A DNA stretch of 33,209 nt from assembly GCA_035543455.1 (NCBI GenBank), contig DATKKE010000055.1, forward strand, positions 1-33,209, read 5' to 3'. The DNA is from CAIKOD01 sp035543455. Lineage in GTDB: Archaea; Halobacteriota; Methanomicrobia; Methanomicrobiales; Methanospirillaceae. Of this stretch, positions 24,101 through 32,747 are shown piece after piece. How positions within the stretch are numbered: the stretch's first letter is position 1; each line of letters starts with the position of its first letter. Position numbers and translations under genes: made by a program. Under the pieces are notes generated by a model. It worked only from the letters and a program-made list of their open reading frames with translations, was not told where the DNA came from and ran no database searches.

Positions 24101-24766
24101 ATAACATTCGCGGTGAATTCAGATTATGTCGATTATACTCTGAATACTACCCGGTGGCATTATGTTCAGGAACCTATGACCATCATCCGGGTCAATGACA
24201 CTGGCGCGACCGAAGTGCTTGATACAAAGTTCCTGTATTATGACCCTGTTAAGGATGTGGACGTGTTCCAGGCATATTCCCCGCATGGTCTCTCAGAATT
24301 TGCATTGGCGCCGGTGTATACTGCAGGTAATCCTCTTCAGTTGTTTTACCTCAGTGTTGTGAGCAGGGTTACCCCCTTAGCTGCTCCAATAAATAAACCG
24401 GTCAATCGTCCTGCAAGCTATGCTAGCGGAGGTGGCGGTGGAAGTTACGGCGGAAGTGGCAGCACGGTCACATCATCCCAGTCTGCTGAACCAGCTGCCC
24501 CATCTGGAACATCCTCCGGGTCAGGAAGCAATTCAATAGCACCAGGATCGCCTTCATTAAACAGTCCTCCAAGTTCAGAAACCGAAAAGGTGGTTCCAGC
24601 GGCAGCTTCTTCTGAAAACCCGGCAGCTATCCCCCAGCAGATAGTTGTCTCTTCGCAGGGGCCCGGCATTTCCATATTTACCGTATTTGTCGAGGCAGCC
24701 GCTGCCATATCAGTCTTTCTGCTCGTTGTTGTCAGCATTTACACGCGGTACCGGAAATTCGACTGA
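21125..24766 (+). CDS. PKD-domain cell-surface protein with beta-propeller and C-terminal anchor
   Basis: A 1213-residue envelope protein. Residues 1-22 are a signal peptide. Residues about 25-220 are Asn/Ser/Thr-rich with many N-x-S/T sequons and look disordered and heavily glycosylated. About 220-545 shows repeated strand blocks of a TolB-like beta-propeller (for example IYLYNITTNTTTIFSDGDQD, VYLLNLTSQKKTLITPG, IWLLNLSSGERSEVTP). Two PKD domains follow, at about 545-625 (HHWEFGDGNESYEVNPVHTY) and about 626-706 (WSWDFGDNYTSTEENTSHRY). About 710-1090 is a beta-rich region that may include a PGF-pre-PGF-like domain. A Gly/Ser/Pro-rich linker (about 1097-1175) leads to a membrane span (about 1180-1205) and basic tail YTRYRKFD. 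It is likely an adhesion or surface-layer associated protein typical of Methanomicrobiales. Monocistronic; terminator at 24782. Confidence 0.9.
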   Translation: MTRLMVIGFLILSIFLVHASLGVSNTLNGTNNTSILQMVNNSSGPQALSATQELLVSQNLSVNFSHNSSHGLQNSTGAGDYSDEVPATVNSNISVNGTGTGNQGIKNSSYSQSNESGNETIPGLTIPNNQSETVNTSNWSQNSSFLLSDGVNNSNTNLTISNETLSNQTGRNQTASDQIGINQTILNQTMPTPSAIISEGQDDALEQLILEHGNETPNQEMGTLTVLDVGEPGYDKQHLFCSGDWVGWVESLQYNYRIRLYNLKSSREMVIPLNGTDTFYYPVSMDGENIVYTGNSPEFSTSSIYLYNITTNTTTIFSDGDQDTDKNYPVIEGRYVVYTVERYDWSYIRPSGFVNMYSNIQLHDLVTGQDVPISPVSNATRRESPSISGDNAVWVTEDWDTAKKGIELYNIPNGTLLTVDPDTGDFGYGVPSIYQYRIVWQKFDSLNWQYDVYLLNLTSQKKTLITPGSNTTSEGNPSIWDGLVVYENDPAGNPETIWLLNLSSGERSEVTPDMGVYDPLIMGDHIFWRENGNFMMFTRGNPQKAVKADFLVNNTVGGLPLTVRFTDKSSGPVVTHHWEFGDGNESYEVNPVHTYTTPGRYDVSMTVSTPYYRDNKYVSEMITAGTAPRASFITDPPSGVAGLTVHFNDTSTGYSDRWSWDFGDNYTSTEENTSHRYISPGDYNLTFSSGNQWGTDTVIGTIQVINATFGETPVSIPGIIQYSVDTGNISMSETDLTGYAFALGCNSTRLELTPENGSSSPSFSLFSSNGTTFHEANKTIAGTVKNISLTSADLTSREFSDPTSFYNWLIRGNESLDEVGPNSTVNFTIDLDFQLNSSIDTAVCRQYTNDEESMYTSAVQVADWADGLTNIAYVLHCTKNNLTDTGPATITMSVSHEWVVNYSQFTIPENRIKLLKVDENGQPLVDNNWNYIYFNVTFLDQDPVTHDYQFLVTDPDGINVSNIEMSGIPFSDSSNPPISLVAENNAIPLPTSITFAVNSDYVDYTLNTTRWHYVQEPMTIIRVNDTGATEVLDTKFLYYDPVKDVDVFQAYSPHGLSEFALAPVYTAGNPLQLFYLSVVSRVTPLAAPINKPVNRPASYASGGGGGSYGGSGSTVTSSQSAEPAAPSGTSSGSGSNSIAPGSPSLNSPPSSETEKVVPAAASSENPAAIPQQIVVSSQGPGISIFTVFVEAAAAISVFLLVVVSIYTRYRKFD

Positions 24767-24781
24767 TTCAAAACTTTCTTA

Positions 24782-24794
24782 TTTTTAAAAAAAA
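24782..24794. terminator. Bidirectional T/A-run terminator
   Basis: T5 followed by A8 (24782-24794) in the 30-base convergent gap. It offers T-runs to both the surface-protein transcript and the minus-strand rpo operon transcript. Confidence 0.6.
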
Positions 24795-24796
24795 CA

Positions 24797-25249
24797 TCAC
24801 TGCTGGGTCTCGTTTGAGACCAGCTGGACATCCGCGATATTATGCTGCCGCTGTGCAAGCTTTTTCGCTTTGAAAATATTCTTTCCTTCCTTCCCGATCG
24901 CAATACCCCGGTCTTCGTCCCTGACCTCGATATGGGCAACCGGTTCACCGGACTCGTCGTCTTCAAATTCGACAGAGGTTACCTGTGCGGGGAGGAAACA
25001 GTTCTTCAGGAACTGGGTAACATCGGTCGAGTACTCGACGACCTCTATCTTCTTGCCCATCACTTCCGATGCTTTCTTGATGCTCGCGCCCTTTTTCCCG
25101 ATTGCAAGGCCCATCTCACCGGGGTTCACCACGAAGATGATGCGGTTGTTCCGGTCGTCGATAATACAGTCCCTGCTGCCGGCGCCTGTAAGGCGTTCGA
25201 ACTGGGATATCAGGCCCATGCAGTCTTCGGTCAGCTTGACTTCGACCAT
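24797..25249 (-). CDS. nusA: Archaeal NusA-like KH transcription factor
   Basis: A 150-residue protein of two KH domains, with GKKG at 51-54 (GLAIGKKGASIKKA) and GKEG at 119-122 (GIAIGKEGKNIFKA). The archaeal NusA homologue lacks the bacterial N-terminal domain and S1 domain and binds RNA, probably in elongation/termination. It begins one base after the rpl30e stop (TGA-A-ATG), so is translationally coupled. This is the last gene of the operon here; the ribosomal genes usually following in archaea are not present. Confidence 0.94.
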   Translation of the reverse strand: MVEVKLTEDCMGLISQFERLTGAGSRDCIIDDRNNRIIFVVNPGEMGLAIGKKGASIKKASEVMGKKIEVVEYSTDVTQFLKNCFLPAQVTSVEFEDDESGEPVAHIEVRDEDRGIAIGKEGKNIFKAKKLAQRQHNIADVQLVSNETQQ

Positions 25250-25250
25250 T

Positions 25251-25541
25251 TCAGCCCCTCTTCAGGGATAGGATGTCCGATTCACCGGGATCCAGTACGG
25301 CAAGGGCACTGACCATGAACGGCTTTCCGCAGGCCTTTCCAAGGGCAACACTCGAACCGTCGAACGTGTGGATAAAAACACCTTCACGCGCTTTTAGCGA
25401 CTGCATGAACTCCGCCGGGCAGTTTGCCGCTATCACGACCATCCGGGCTTTCCCTGAATCGATACATTCCACTGTTTTGTTCTGACCGAGAAGGACATCT
25501 CCTGTTTTGATTGCCCTTCTTAATGAAGTATTAAAATCCAT
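25251..25541 (-). CDS. rpl30e: Ribosomal protein eL30 (L30e)
   Basis: A 96-residue L7Ae/L30e-fold large-subunit protein. Family features are DFNTSLRRAIKTGDVLLGQN, the glycine-bearing KARMVVIAANCPAEF stretch and the hydrophobic GKACGKPFMVSALAVLDPG. It binds RNA kink-turn-like structures in 23S rRNA. Position between rpoA2 and nusA is the conserved archaeal arrangement. An AGGAG-type site lies in the 10-base gap upstream. Confidence 0.95.
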   Translation of the reverse strand: MDFNTSLRRAIKTGDVLLGQNKTVECIDSGKARMVVIAANCPAEFMQSLKAREGVFIHTFDGSSVALGKACGKPFMVSALAVLDPGESDILSLKRG

Positions 25542-25551
25542 TACAATTCTC

Positions 25552-26715
25552 CTAATTCATAGGTTTGGCTATTAGTTTAACATCCCCGGTCCCGAGCTGG
25601 ATCGGCTGTCCGACAATGACGTTCTCGGTAACACCGGATAGTTCATCGATCTCGTTCGCAACCGCAGCATCGAGCAGGTGATTGACGGTAACTTCGAATG
25701 CCGCACGGGAAAGGACGCTTTCCTTCTCGCCGGCGATCCCGTGACGCCCGATCTGTTTTACCTCGCCTTCCATGCACATCATATCGGCGACAAGCATGAT
25801 ATGACGGACATCGACAAGGATACCCTGCTCGTTCAGGGTGGAAAGGGCTTCATGGATGATCGCATTGCGTGCGGCTTCGATGCCGAGTACCTGGGAGATC
25901 TCACTGATATTGTTGGTGCGGGTACGTCGCGTGTCAACGCCCTCGACATCAAATACATCCTTAAGATTTGAACCTTCAGTATAAAGTATATACTCTCCGC
26001 TCTCTTTCCTCACGACAACACGTTCGATATCGTCTATTCCCTGGACGATCACGTTACGGACGTGCTCTGCAAGCTGGAAGAGGTTCTGGTAACTCTCCCG
26101 GTCCTTTGGCATGAAGTTGATGACCGCGTCCTTTTCGTCCACTTCGAATTCAAAATCGCGGTAATGGCGCCGTTCCTTAATTTTTCTCGGCGCGGTCTCG
26201 ATAATCGAAGAGATCGGTATTTTTCTCTTCTCGCTGACGGCAATGTTCAGGTGGACGACGATCTGCATGTTTTCCATGTCGATCGTGATATCGCCGAATT
26301 CCTGGAGACTTGCCGCCTCTATTTGCCAGCTGACTTCCCGTGCCCGGTCCCTGTCCGCACCGAATTCCGGTTCGAGATAAATCGTCATGGTCGGCGTGCT
26401 CGGTTCCTTCCTCGCGTCCATGATCTCGATCAGGCGGGGAAGACCGAGCGTGACGTTAATCTCCGCCACCCCTGCATAGTGGAACGTACGCATCGTCATC
26501 TGCGTGCCAGGCTCACCGATAGACTGCGCAGCAATGACCCCCACAGCTTCACAGGCCTCGATTCGTGTGCTCTGGTATTCGCTGTTGACCCGTTCGACGA
26601 TCTCACTGAAATTTTCATCGTTGATGGTCTTTTCCTCGAGGAATTTTTTCAGCTGCTCTTTTGTCTTGACCGGGATCTCGGCACTATCGATAACCTGTTC
26701 CTGTTCAGGGGTCAT
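25552..26715 (-). CDS. rpoA2: RNA polymerase subunit A''
   Basis: A 387-residue C-terminal part of the largest subunit. Landmarks are VGVIAAQSIGEPGTQMTMRT (bridge/trigger-loop region, about 58-77), FHYAGVAEINVTLGLPRLIE (about 78-97), and the SVLSRAAFEVTVNHLLDAAV and VGQPIQLGTG segments near the end. Residues 1-55 are helical. The ATG (26713-26715) directly follows the rpoA1 stop (TAA-ATG with no spacer), suggesting coupled translation that keeps A' and A'' at equal amounts. Confidence 0.98.
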   Translation of the reverse strand: MTPEQEQVIDSAEIPVKTKEQLKKFLEEKTINDENFSEIVERVNSEYQSTRIEACEAVGVIAAQSIGEPGTQMTMRTFHYAGVAEINVTLGLPRLIEIMDARKEPSTPTMTIYLEPEFGADRDRAREVSWQIEAASLQEFGDITIDMENMQIVVHLNIAVSEKRKIPISSIIETAPRKIKERRHYRDFEFEVDEKDAVINFMPKDRESYQNLFQLAEHVRNVIVQGIDDIERVVVRKESGEYILYTEGSNLKDVFDVEGVDTRRTRTNNISEISQVLGIEAARNAIIHEALSTLNEQGILVDVRHIMLVADMMCMEGEVKQIGRHGIAGEKESVLSRAAFEVTVNHLLDAAVANEIDELSGVTENVIVGQPIQLGTGDVKLIAKPMN

Positions 26716-29355
26716 TTATACCTCCTCCTTGAGGACACTCTCGACAATTCCCTTGACATCGACCGGGTCCCCGAAACTGCTCTTCATCGGGTCGGTACCG
26801 TCCTCTCCGTACCTGAACTGGATAATCCGGCCTCCGGTCGTTCTTACGGTCCCGTCATATGCGACCTTGAGATCCTGGAGAGCGTTGATCATACGCCTCT
26901 GCAGGTACCCGCTCTGGGACGTCCTGACTGCCGTGTCCACAAGCCCTTCACGCCCTCCGATTGCGTGGAAGAAGAACTCGGTCGGATTCAGCCCGCCCTT
27001 GTAACTGTGCTTGATAAAACCATGGGCATCCGAACCCCGGTCTCCTTTCTTGAAATGCGGAAGGGTGCGGTCGTCGTAACCACGCATGATCCGCTCCCCC
27101 CTGACAGACTGCTGGCCAACACAACCCGCCATCTGGGTAAGGTTGAGCATCGAACCTCTCGCTCCGCTGACGGCCATGACCACCGCACTATTGCCAAGGC
27201 CGAGATGCCGGCCGGCAATTTCACCGGTCCGGTCACGGGCCTTGCCAAGCACCTGCATGATCTGCATCTCGAGGGTCTCTTCCGGCGTCCGGCCGGGCAT
27301 AGGTTCGAGCTGTCCGTCTTCGTAAATGCGGATACGCCTCTGGACATCCATAACAGCCCCGTCAAGGACTTCTGCTATCTGGCCGTACTCGGTCTTCGAG
27401 AGGTCTTCATCATCGATCCCGAAGGAAAACCCGTCGAACATGATGGACCGGATCGACAGTTTGGTCATGTCGTCGATGAAGTCCGCCGCTCTCTTCATTC
27501 CGTACTGCCTGATAATACGGTGGACGATCTGCCCGTCGAATGCCCCTATTGCCTTTTTATCGATAGTCCCGGACTCCAGGTTTCCGTCGATTACCCTGAC
27601 ATAGGCATCCCGTTCGCATTCTTCTTTCTTACAGGTATCGCAGTTCGCACACGAGCTGGCCTTGAAGACCATGTTCAGGCCTTTCGGAAGGATCGTGGAA
27701 AATGCCTGCTTGTTCGACCACATCGGCACACCATCCACATTTCCTGCCGGTTCCGGCAGGTGCTCGACATCGGTGCTCTTCAGCAGGTATACCATCTCGT
27801 CCCTGGTAAACCAGCGCATCTGGTTGGTAAGCATGAATACCCCGGATATGTGGTCGTGGATGCCTCCGATAATAGGCCCGCCGAATCTCGGGGACAGGAT
27901 GTTTTCCTGCACCGCAACAAGAATTGCAGCTTCTGCCCGCGCCTCCTCGGTCTGGGGGATATGGAGGTTCATTTCGTCCCCGTCGAAATCTGCGTTATAT
28001 GGCGGGCATACTGCCGGGTTGAGCCGGAATGTCCTCCCATCCATGACCTTCACGCGATGGGACATGATACTCATGCGGTGGAGCGACGGCTGCCGGTTGA
28101 AGAGGACGATATCGTCATCCCGTATCTGCCGTTCGACAGTCCAGCCGGGTTCGATCATGTCTGCGACCGTATCGAGATTACCTTCGGCGAGCCGCAGCCT
28201 CCGTTTATCCGGGCGTATTACATAATTTGCACCGCAGGGGTGGTTCAGGGTCGGCCGTGTAGGCCCGTTCCTGACCATGGCCCTTAACTCGTCGATGTTT
28301 CCCGGGCTGACATGGACAGGGATGGACATTTCATTTGCGATTGCCAGGGGGATGCCCACCTGGACGACACTGATATTCGGATCGGGAGAGATCACCGTAC
28401 GGGCAGAGAAATTAACCCTTTTCCCGGACAACGAACCCCTGAACCGGCCGTCTTTTCCTTTCAGGCGCTGGGATAAGGTTTTAAGCGGGCGACCGCTGCG
28501 GTGCCTTGCCGGGGGACAACCGGCTACTTCGTTATCCAGGTACGTCGTTACGTGATACTGGAGCAGTTCCCACAGGTCTTCGATAATCAATTGCGGGGCC
28601 CCGGCATCCTGGTTTTCCTTGAACCGCTGGTTGATCCTGATGATGTCCACCAGTTTATGGGTAAGGTCGTCCTCTGACCTCTGGCCGTTTTCGAGGATGA
28701 TGGACGGTCGCATCGTAACCGGGGGAACCGGTAAAACCGTCAGGATTGTCCATTCGGGCCTCGCCACATCCGGGTTGATGCCGAGGTGCCTGAGGTCTTC
28801 GTCCGTAATTTTCTCGAGGCGGGCCCTGATATCTGCAGGGGTAAGTTTATGTTCGATCTTTTTTCCGTCCTCGACGAGTACCTCCGAGAATGTCGTCGGC
28901 TTCTCGAAGTTGATCTTGAGCTGCTGCTCGGCACAATGCGGACATACCCGTTCTTTCTTGATATCCTTCTCGGAGAGGACGTCTCCCGTCGCATCCTCTT
29001 CAGTCCCGACCACCTTTTCAATCTCTTCGGGAGACAGGAGCAGGCGGCTGCAGTTCCGGCAGGTAACCCTGAGAAGTTTCCTGATGAGGCGGGTGTACCC
29101 AACGTGAATGACCGGTTTTGCAAGTTCGATATGGCCAAAATGTCCCGGACATTCGCTTGCTTTCTGGTCACAGGTCTTGCACCTCAGGCCTGGGTCTATC
29201 ACCCCGAGGTTGAGGTCCATCAGACCCTGCGGGTACGGGAACCCGTCATCATCGTAGGTATCGGCCCAGATGATCTTCCTGACACTCATTGTCCTGATCT
29301 CTTTCGGGGAGAGCAGTCCGAATTCTATTTTTCCTATTCGTTTCGGGCTTGGCAT
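26716..29355 (-). CDS. rpoA1: RNA polymerase subunit A'
   Basis: An 879-residue N-terminal part of the largest subunit. The zinc clamp motif is C59-x2-C62-x6-C69-x2-H72 (RCKTCDQKASECPGHFGH), and a second pair set is C99/C102 with C138/C141. The catalytic Mg-binding NADFDGDEM lies at 454-462. GSDAHGFIKHSYKGGLNPTE and FFHAIGGREGLVDTAVRTS near the C-terminus mark the funnel and bridge approach. A further four-Cys cluster (C569, C572, C575, C580) looks metal-binding. The ATG at 29355 has GGAGG upstream. Nine bases separate it from the rpoB1 stop. Confidence 0.98.
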   Translation of the reverse strand: MPSPKRIGKIEFGLLSPKEIRTMSVRKIIWADTYDDDGFPYPQGLMDLNLGVIDPGLRCKTCDQKASECPGHFGHIELAKPVIHVGYTRLIRKLLRVTCRNCSRLLLSPEEIEKVVGTEEDATGDVLSEKDIKKERVCPHCAEQQLKINFEKPTTFSEVLVEDGKKIEHKLTPADIRARLEKITDEDLRHLGINPDVARPEWTILTVLPVPPVTMRPSIILENGQRSEDDLTHKLVDIIRINQRFKENQDAGAPQLIIEDLWELLQYHVTTYLDNEVAGCPPARHRSGRPLKTLSQRLKGKDGRFRGSLSGKRVNFSARTVISPDPNISVVQVGIPLAIANEMSIPVHVSPGNIDELRAMVRNGPTRPTLNHPCGANYVIRPDKRRLRLAEGNLDTVADMIEPGWTVERQIRDDDIVLFNRQPSLHRMSIMSHRVKVMDGRTFRLNPAVCPPYNADFDGDEMNLHIPQTEEARAEAAILVAVQENILSPRFGGPIIGGIHDHISGVFMLTNQMRWFTRDEMVYLLKSTDVEHLPEPAGNVDGVPMWSNKQAFSTILPKGLNMVFKASSCANCDTCKKEECERDAYVRVIDGNLESGTIDKKAIGAFDGQIVHRIIRQYGMKRAADFIDDMTKLSIRSIMFDGFSFGIDDEDLSKTEYGQIAEVLDGAVMDVQRRIRIYEDGQLEPMPGRTPEETLEMQIMQVLGKARDRTGEIAGRHLGLGNSAVVMAVSGARGSMLNLTQMAGCVGQQSVRGERIMRGYDDRTLPHFKKGDRGSDAHGFIKHSYKGGLNPTEFFFHAIGGREGLVDTAVRTSQSGYLQRRMINALQDLKVAYDGTVRTTGGRIIQFRYGEDGTDPMKSSFGDPVDVKGIVESVLKEEV

Positions 29356-29364
29356 AATTCCCTC

Positions 29365-31179
29365 CTATACAACATCCTCTAGTTTGAGCCTCGGGGCGAT
29401 ACCCATGCTCTTCATCTCGTCGAGCAGCAGCTTGAATGCATAACTCATCTCGACAGGATAGATGTCAGTCTCGCTCCCGCAAGCCAGGCAACGGGTTGAA
29501 TTCGATTTCCTGTCGAGCATGGCGATCATACCGCAGTGCGCACAGACGTATTCCTGGACCTTGTCGGACTCATCAAGCAGGCGCTCCTTGAGTGCCATGG
29601 CGGCCCCATGACCGATCATCACATCGCGTTCCATCTCACCGAACCGGAGGCCTCCCTCGCGGGCCCTCCCTTCCGTCGGTTGCCGGGTAAGGACCTGCAC
29701 CGGTCCCCTGGAACGTGCGTGCATCTTGGAAGAGACCATGTGGTAGAGTTTCTGGTAATAAATGACACCGATATAAATATCGGCCATGAATTTCTTCCCG
29801 GTGATACCGTCATACATCGCTTCACGACCGGTTGGCGAGAAGCCGAGTTTCTTGAGAGAGCTACGGATATCGGTCTCGATTTCACCGCTGAACGCCGTTC
29901 CCCTGATGCGTCTCCCTTCGAGTGCTCCCACTTTGCCGCCGATCATCTCGAGCATGTGACCGACGGTCATCCTGCTCGGGATCGCATGGGGGTTGATAAC
30001 GAGATCGGGTGCAACGCCGGCTTCGGTAAACGGCATGTTTTCCTGTGCGGAAATCAGGCCGATTACCCCTTTCTGTCCGTGCCGTGAAGCAAACTTGTCG
30101 CCGACCTCCGGGATCCTGAGGTCACGGGTGCGGACCTTGACGAGCCGGGAGCTGTTTTCTCCCTCGGTTATGATGACGGTGTCGACAATCCCGTGCTCGT
30201 TACTCCGCATGGTGACAGAGGTATCACGACGTTTTTCGACAGTGATGAGGTCGCTCGTAGGTTCTTCAAGGAACCGTGGCGGCGATGTCTTGCCGATCAG
30301 GACATCTTTTTCGGCAACAACCGTTTCAGGGTTGATCACGCCATCCTCATCCAGGTTTTTGTATGATTCGGCTCCGTGAGCCCCGGTCACCTCTTCGTCA
30401 GGCACCTCGATGCGATCTATCTGGCCGCCGGGATACCGGCGTTCTTCCCCCTCATAGGTCCTGAAAAAGTGTGAACGCCCGAGGCCGCGCTCGATCGACG
30501 CTTTGTTGAATATGAGGGCATCTTCAATATTGTAGCCTTCATAAGAAAGGATCGCTACGACAAAGTTCTGGCCGGCCGGGCGGTCGTCGGACCCGATAAG
30601 TTCGGATGCCTGGGTGTGGGTAAGGGGTTTCTGAGTATAATGGAGCAGGTGACCCCTGGTATCGGGCCGGAGTTTCATATTCGCATCGGCGAATCCAAGG
30701 GCCTGCTTGACCATCCCTGCCCCCATCGTAACACGGGGACTCGCGTTATGCTCGGGGAACGGGACATGAGCAGCCCCGATACCGAGGATAAGGGACGGGT
30801 CGATCTCGAGGTGGGTATGCTCGGCCGTGATATCTTCGGGATTCATGGCGATGTAAAGGTCCTCTTCTTCTTCGGCGTCGATCAGTTCGATGTAGCCTTT
30901 CTGGACGAAAAAGTTGAAATCGATCTCTTTCTTATGGAGTTTTTCAATGTCCTCGGGGTTGATCAGGGGTTTTCCGTCTGCAAGGACGATCAGGGGCCTT
31001 CGCGCCCTGCCCCTGTCCGTGTGCATAACCACGTCGTTATTGAACTGCTTATAGGAGACGTTCACTTCCGTTGATAATGCTCCCTGCCTCCTCATGTCCC
31101 GGATGTGGGATACAAGTGCCGCCGGGTCATCGGCAAGCCCGATCAGTGCACCGTCGACAAATACCCTCGATTGCTTCAT
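29365..31179 (-). CDS. rpoB1: RNA polymerase subunit B'
   Basis: A 604-residue C-terminal part of the second subunit. Landmarks are GYNIEDALIFNKASIERGLG, the GDKFASRHGQKGVIG motif near the catalytic centre, GFSPTGREAMYDGITG, and the RGPVQVLTRQPTEGRAREGG stretch that contacts the hybrid. A zinc site lies near the end (C546, C549, C564, C567). The split of B into B'' and B' is typical of methanogens, halophiles and relatives. It overlaps rpoB2 by 4 bases (ATGA). Confidence 0.98.
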   Translation of the reverse strand: MKQSRVFVDGALIGLADDPAALVSHIRDMRRQGALSTEVNVSYKQFNNDVVMHTDRGRARRPLIVLADGKPLINPEDIEKLHKKEIDFNFFVQKGYIELIDAEEEEDLYIAMNPEDITAEHTHLEIDPSLILGIGAAHVPFPEHNASPRVTMGAGMVKQALGFADANMKLRPDTRGHLLHYTQKPLTHTQASELIGSDDRPAGQNFVVAILSYEGYNIEDALIFNKASIERGLGRSHFFRTYEGEERRYPGGQIDRIEVPDEEVTGAHGAESYKNLDEDGVINPETVVAEKDVLIGKTSPPRFLEEPTSDLITVEKRRDTSVTMRSNEHGIVDTVIITEGENSSRLVKVRTRDLRIPEVGDKFASRHGQKGVIGLISAQENMPFTEAGVAPDLVINPHAIPSRMTVGHMLEMIGGKVGALEGRRIRGTAFSGEIETDIRSSLKKLGFSPTGREAMYDGITGKKFMADIYIGVIYYQKLYHMVSSKMHARSRGPVQVLTRQPTEGRAREGGLRFGEMERDVMIGHGAAMALKERLLDESDKVQEYVCAHCGMIAMLDRKSNSTRCLACGSETDIYPVEMSYAFKLLLDEMKSMGIAPRLKLEDVV

Positions 31180-32735
31180 CTGATATCACTCCTGATCTGG
31201 CTCACACCGAGATTATAGAGCATCCTGATCACTTCATCCTCGTCAGGAACGCCTCTGCTGATCTCGACCATCTGGGCGAAATTCTTCACGAGCCCGCAGT
31301 TCGGTCCTTCCGGCGTCTCGCTCGGGCAAATCCTGCCCCACTGGGTCGGATGCAGGTCCCTGGCCTCGAAGTGCGGCTGGGAACGCGACAGCGGGGAGAT
31401 AACCCTCCGGAGATGGGAAAGGACACTCATGTGGTCGACGCGGTCGAGGAGCTGGGATACCCCCGTCCTCCCGCCGACCCAGTTGCCCGTTGCCAGCGGG
31501 TGAAGGAGGCGTTCGGTAAGGACATCTGCCCTTACTGCTGTCCCGATCGAGAGGTCACGGTGTCTCATGCTCGCCCGTTCCAGCTGGTATTTGATATCCC
31601 TGGTCAGGCGGTTTAAGGAGATACGGAAGAGATCTTCCATGAGGTCCCCGGCAAGTTTGAGGCGTTTGTTCGAATAGTGGTCCTTGTCATCGATACGCCG
31701 CTTGTTGAGGACGAGGTCGAAACAGGCTTCGGCCATTCTTCCGAGGAAGTGAGCCTTCGCAAGCCTGACGCTCTCCACCGTCTCACGGTACCCCTCGTCC
31801 TCTTCCTTCATCCCTATCGGCATCAGGTAGTTTAAGTGGGGCAGCAGGTAATTGTCGAGAACGAATTCGGCACGTTTCCGCTGGTAATCACGCGTCTGGT
31901 TGGGTGCGAGTTTCTTTCCGACGTACATGATGCCGCTTTCGATGCTGTCGCACTCGCTTTCCTCAAGGTTCTGCATCATGAAGGTCAGGATATCCTCATC
32001 GGTCGAGACCGCGTTTACGACGTCGTGGTCGCTTACCATGCCGAGCGCTCTCATAAGGTCGGTGAATTTAAGGTGGCCTGCAACCGACGGGAAGGAAACT
32101 TCAAGCAGGTTCTTCCGGTTCCGCTCCACCACGACCAAGGCGCGGTAGCCGCGGTACTGGGAAAATACCTTTGCAACATAAATCCTCTCGTTGTACCGCT
32201 CGGTGAATTCGGTCATGATCTTGTTGGAGGCGAGGTCTTCCAGCGTCATCAGGACGCGTTCAGTCCCGTTTACGATGAAATATCCGCCGGGGTCGTAAGG
32301 GTCTTCGCCATGACGGACGCGCTCGTCGTCACTCATGCCATACAGGTTACATGAAGCCGAGCCAACCATGATCGGGAGCTGCCCGATCGTTGTCATGATC
32401 GGTTCCTGCCGGTCTTCCCCCTGGACGAGCGTGAGTTCGAGCTGGATTGGCGCGGCATACGTCAGATTCCTTAACCGCGCCTCGCTCGGGAAGAGATCCC
32501 CCTGGGAACCGTCGGCTTCCCTCACGAGCGGTTTTTTTACCTCGACTTTCCCGAGCTCCACCCATACCGGGCTGTTGCTTTTACCGCGGATCTCGATATC
32601 GGTCTCGATCACACGCTGTTCGTTTACTACTTTCTGCAGGTTGTGCAGGAGAAAATTGTTAAAAGAGTCAAGCTGATGACGCGCTACATGCTCCCGCGAA
32701 AAATAGGCTCTCGATAATATACTTCTTTCGATCAG
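31176..32735 (-). CDS. rpoB2: RNA polymerase subunit B'' with non-canonical start (CTG or ATT)
   Basis: N-terminal part of the second subunit; the coding region is certain, but the start is unusual. The first standard start in frame is GTG at 32610-32612, giving 478 residues and no ribosome-binding site. Upstream the same frame stays open for 41 more codons and encodes typical Rpb2 N-terminal sequence (SRAYFSREHVARHQLDSFNN, then FLLHNLQKVVNEQR). The only place to start is CTG (32733-32735) or ATT (32736-32738), 5-8 bases after AAGGAG; the frame is closed just beyond by the rpoH stop. With CTG the protein is 519 residues. Later landmarks are GGYFIVNGTERVLM, NKRLKLAGDLMEDLF, and GRICPSETPEGPNCGLVKN close to the C-terminus. 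A sequencing error at the start cannot be excluded. Confidence 0.9.
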   Translation of the reverse strand: MIERSILSRAYFSREHVARHQLDSFNNFLLHNLQKVVNEQRVIETDIEIRGKSNSPVWVELGKVEVKKPLVREADGSQGDLFPSEARLRNLTYAAPIQLELTLVQGEDRQEPIMTTIGQLPIMVGSASCNLYGMSDDERVRHGEDPYDPGGYFIVNGTERVLMTLEDLASNKIMTEFTERYNERIYVAKVFSQYRGYRALVVVERNRKNLLEVSFPSVAGHLKFTDLMRALGMVSDHDVVNAVSTDEDILTFMMQNLEESECDSIESGIMYVGKKLAPNQTRDYQRKRAEFVLDNYLLPHLNYLMPIGMKEEDEGYRETVESVRLAKAHFLGRMAEACFDLVLNKRRIDDKDHYSNKRLKLAGDLMEDLFRISLNRLTRDIKYQLERASMRHRDLSIGTAVRADVLTERLLHPLATGNWVGGRTGVSQLLDRVDHMSVLSHLRRVISPLSRSQPHFEARDLHPTQWGRICPSETPEGPNCGLVKNFAQMVEISRGVPDEDEVIRMLYNLGVSQIRSDIR

Positions 32736-32747
32736 AATCTCAACTCC

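Noticed and set aside
26062..28287. 741-codon open frame on the plus strand opposite rpoA2/rpoA1
   Set aside because: It is antisense to certain RNA polymerase genes; the open frame results from codon bias on the other strand, and the protein is Asp/His/Arg-rich with no recognisable domain.
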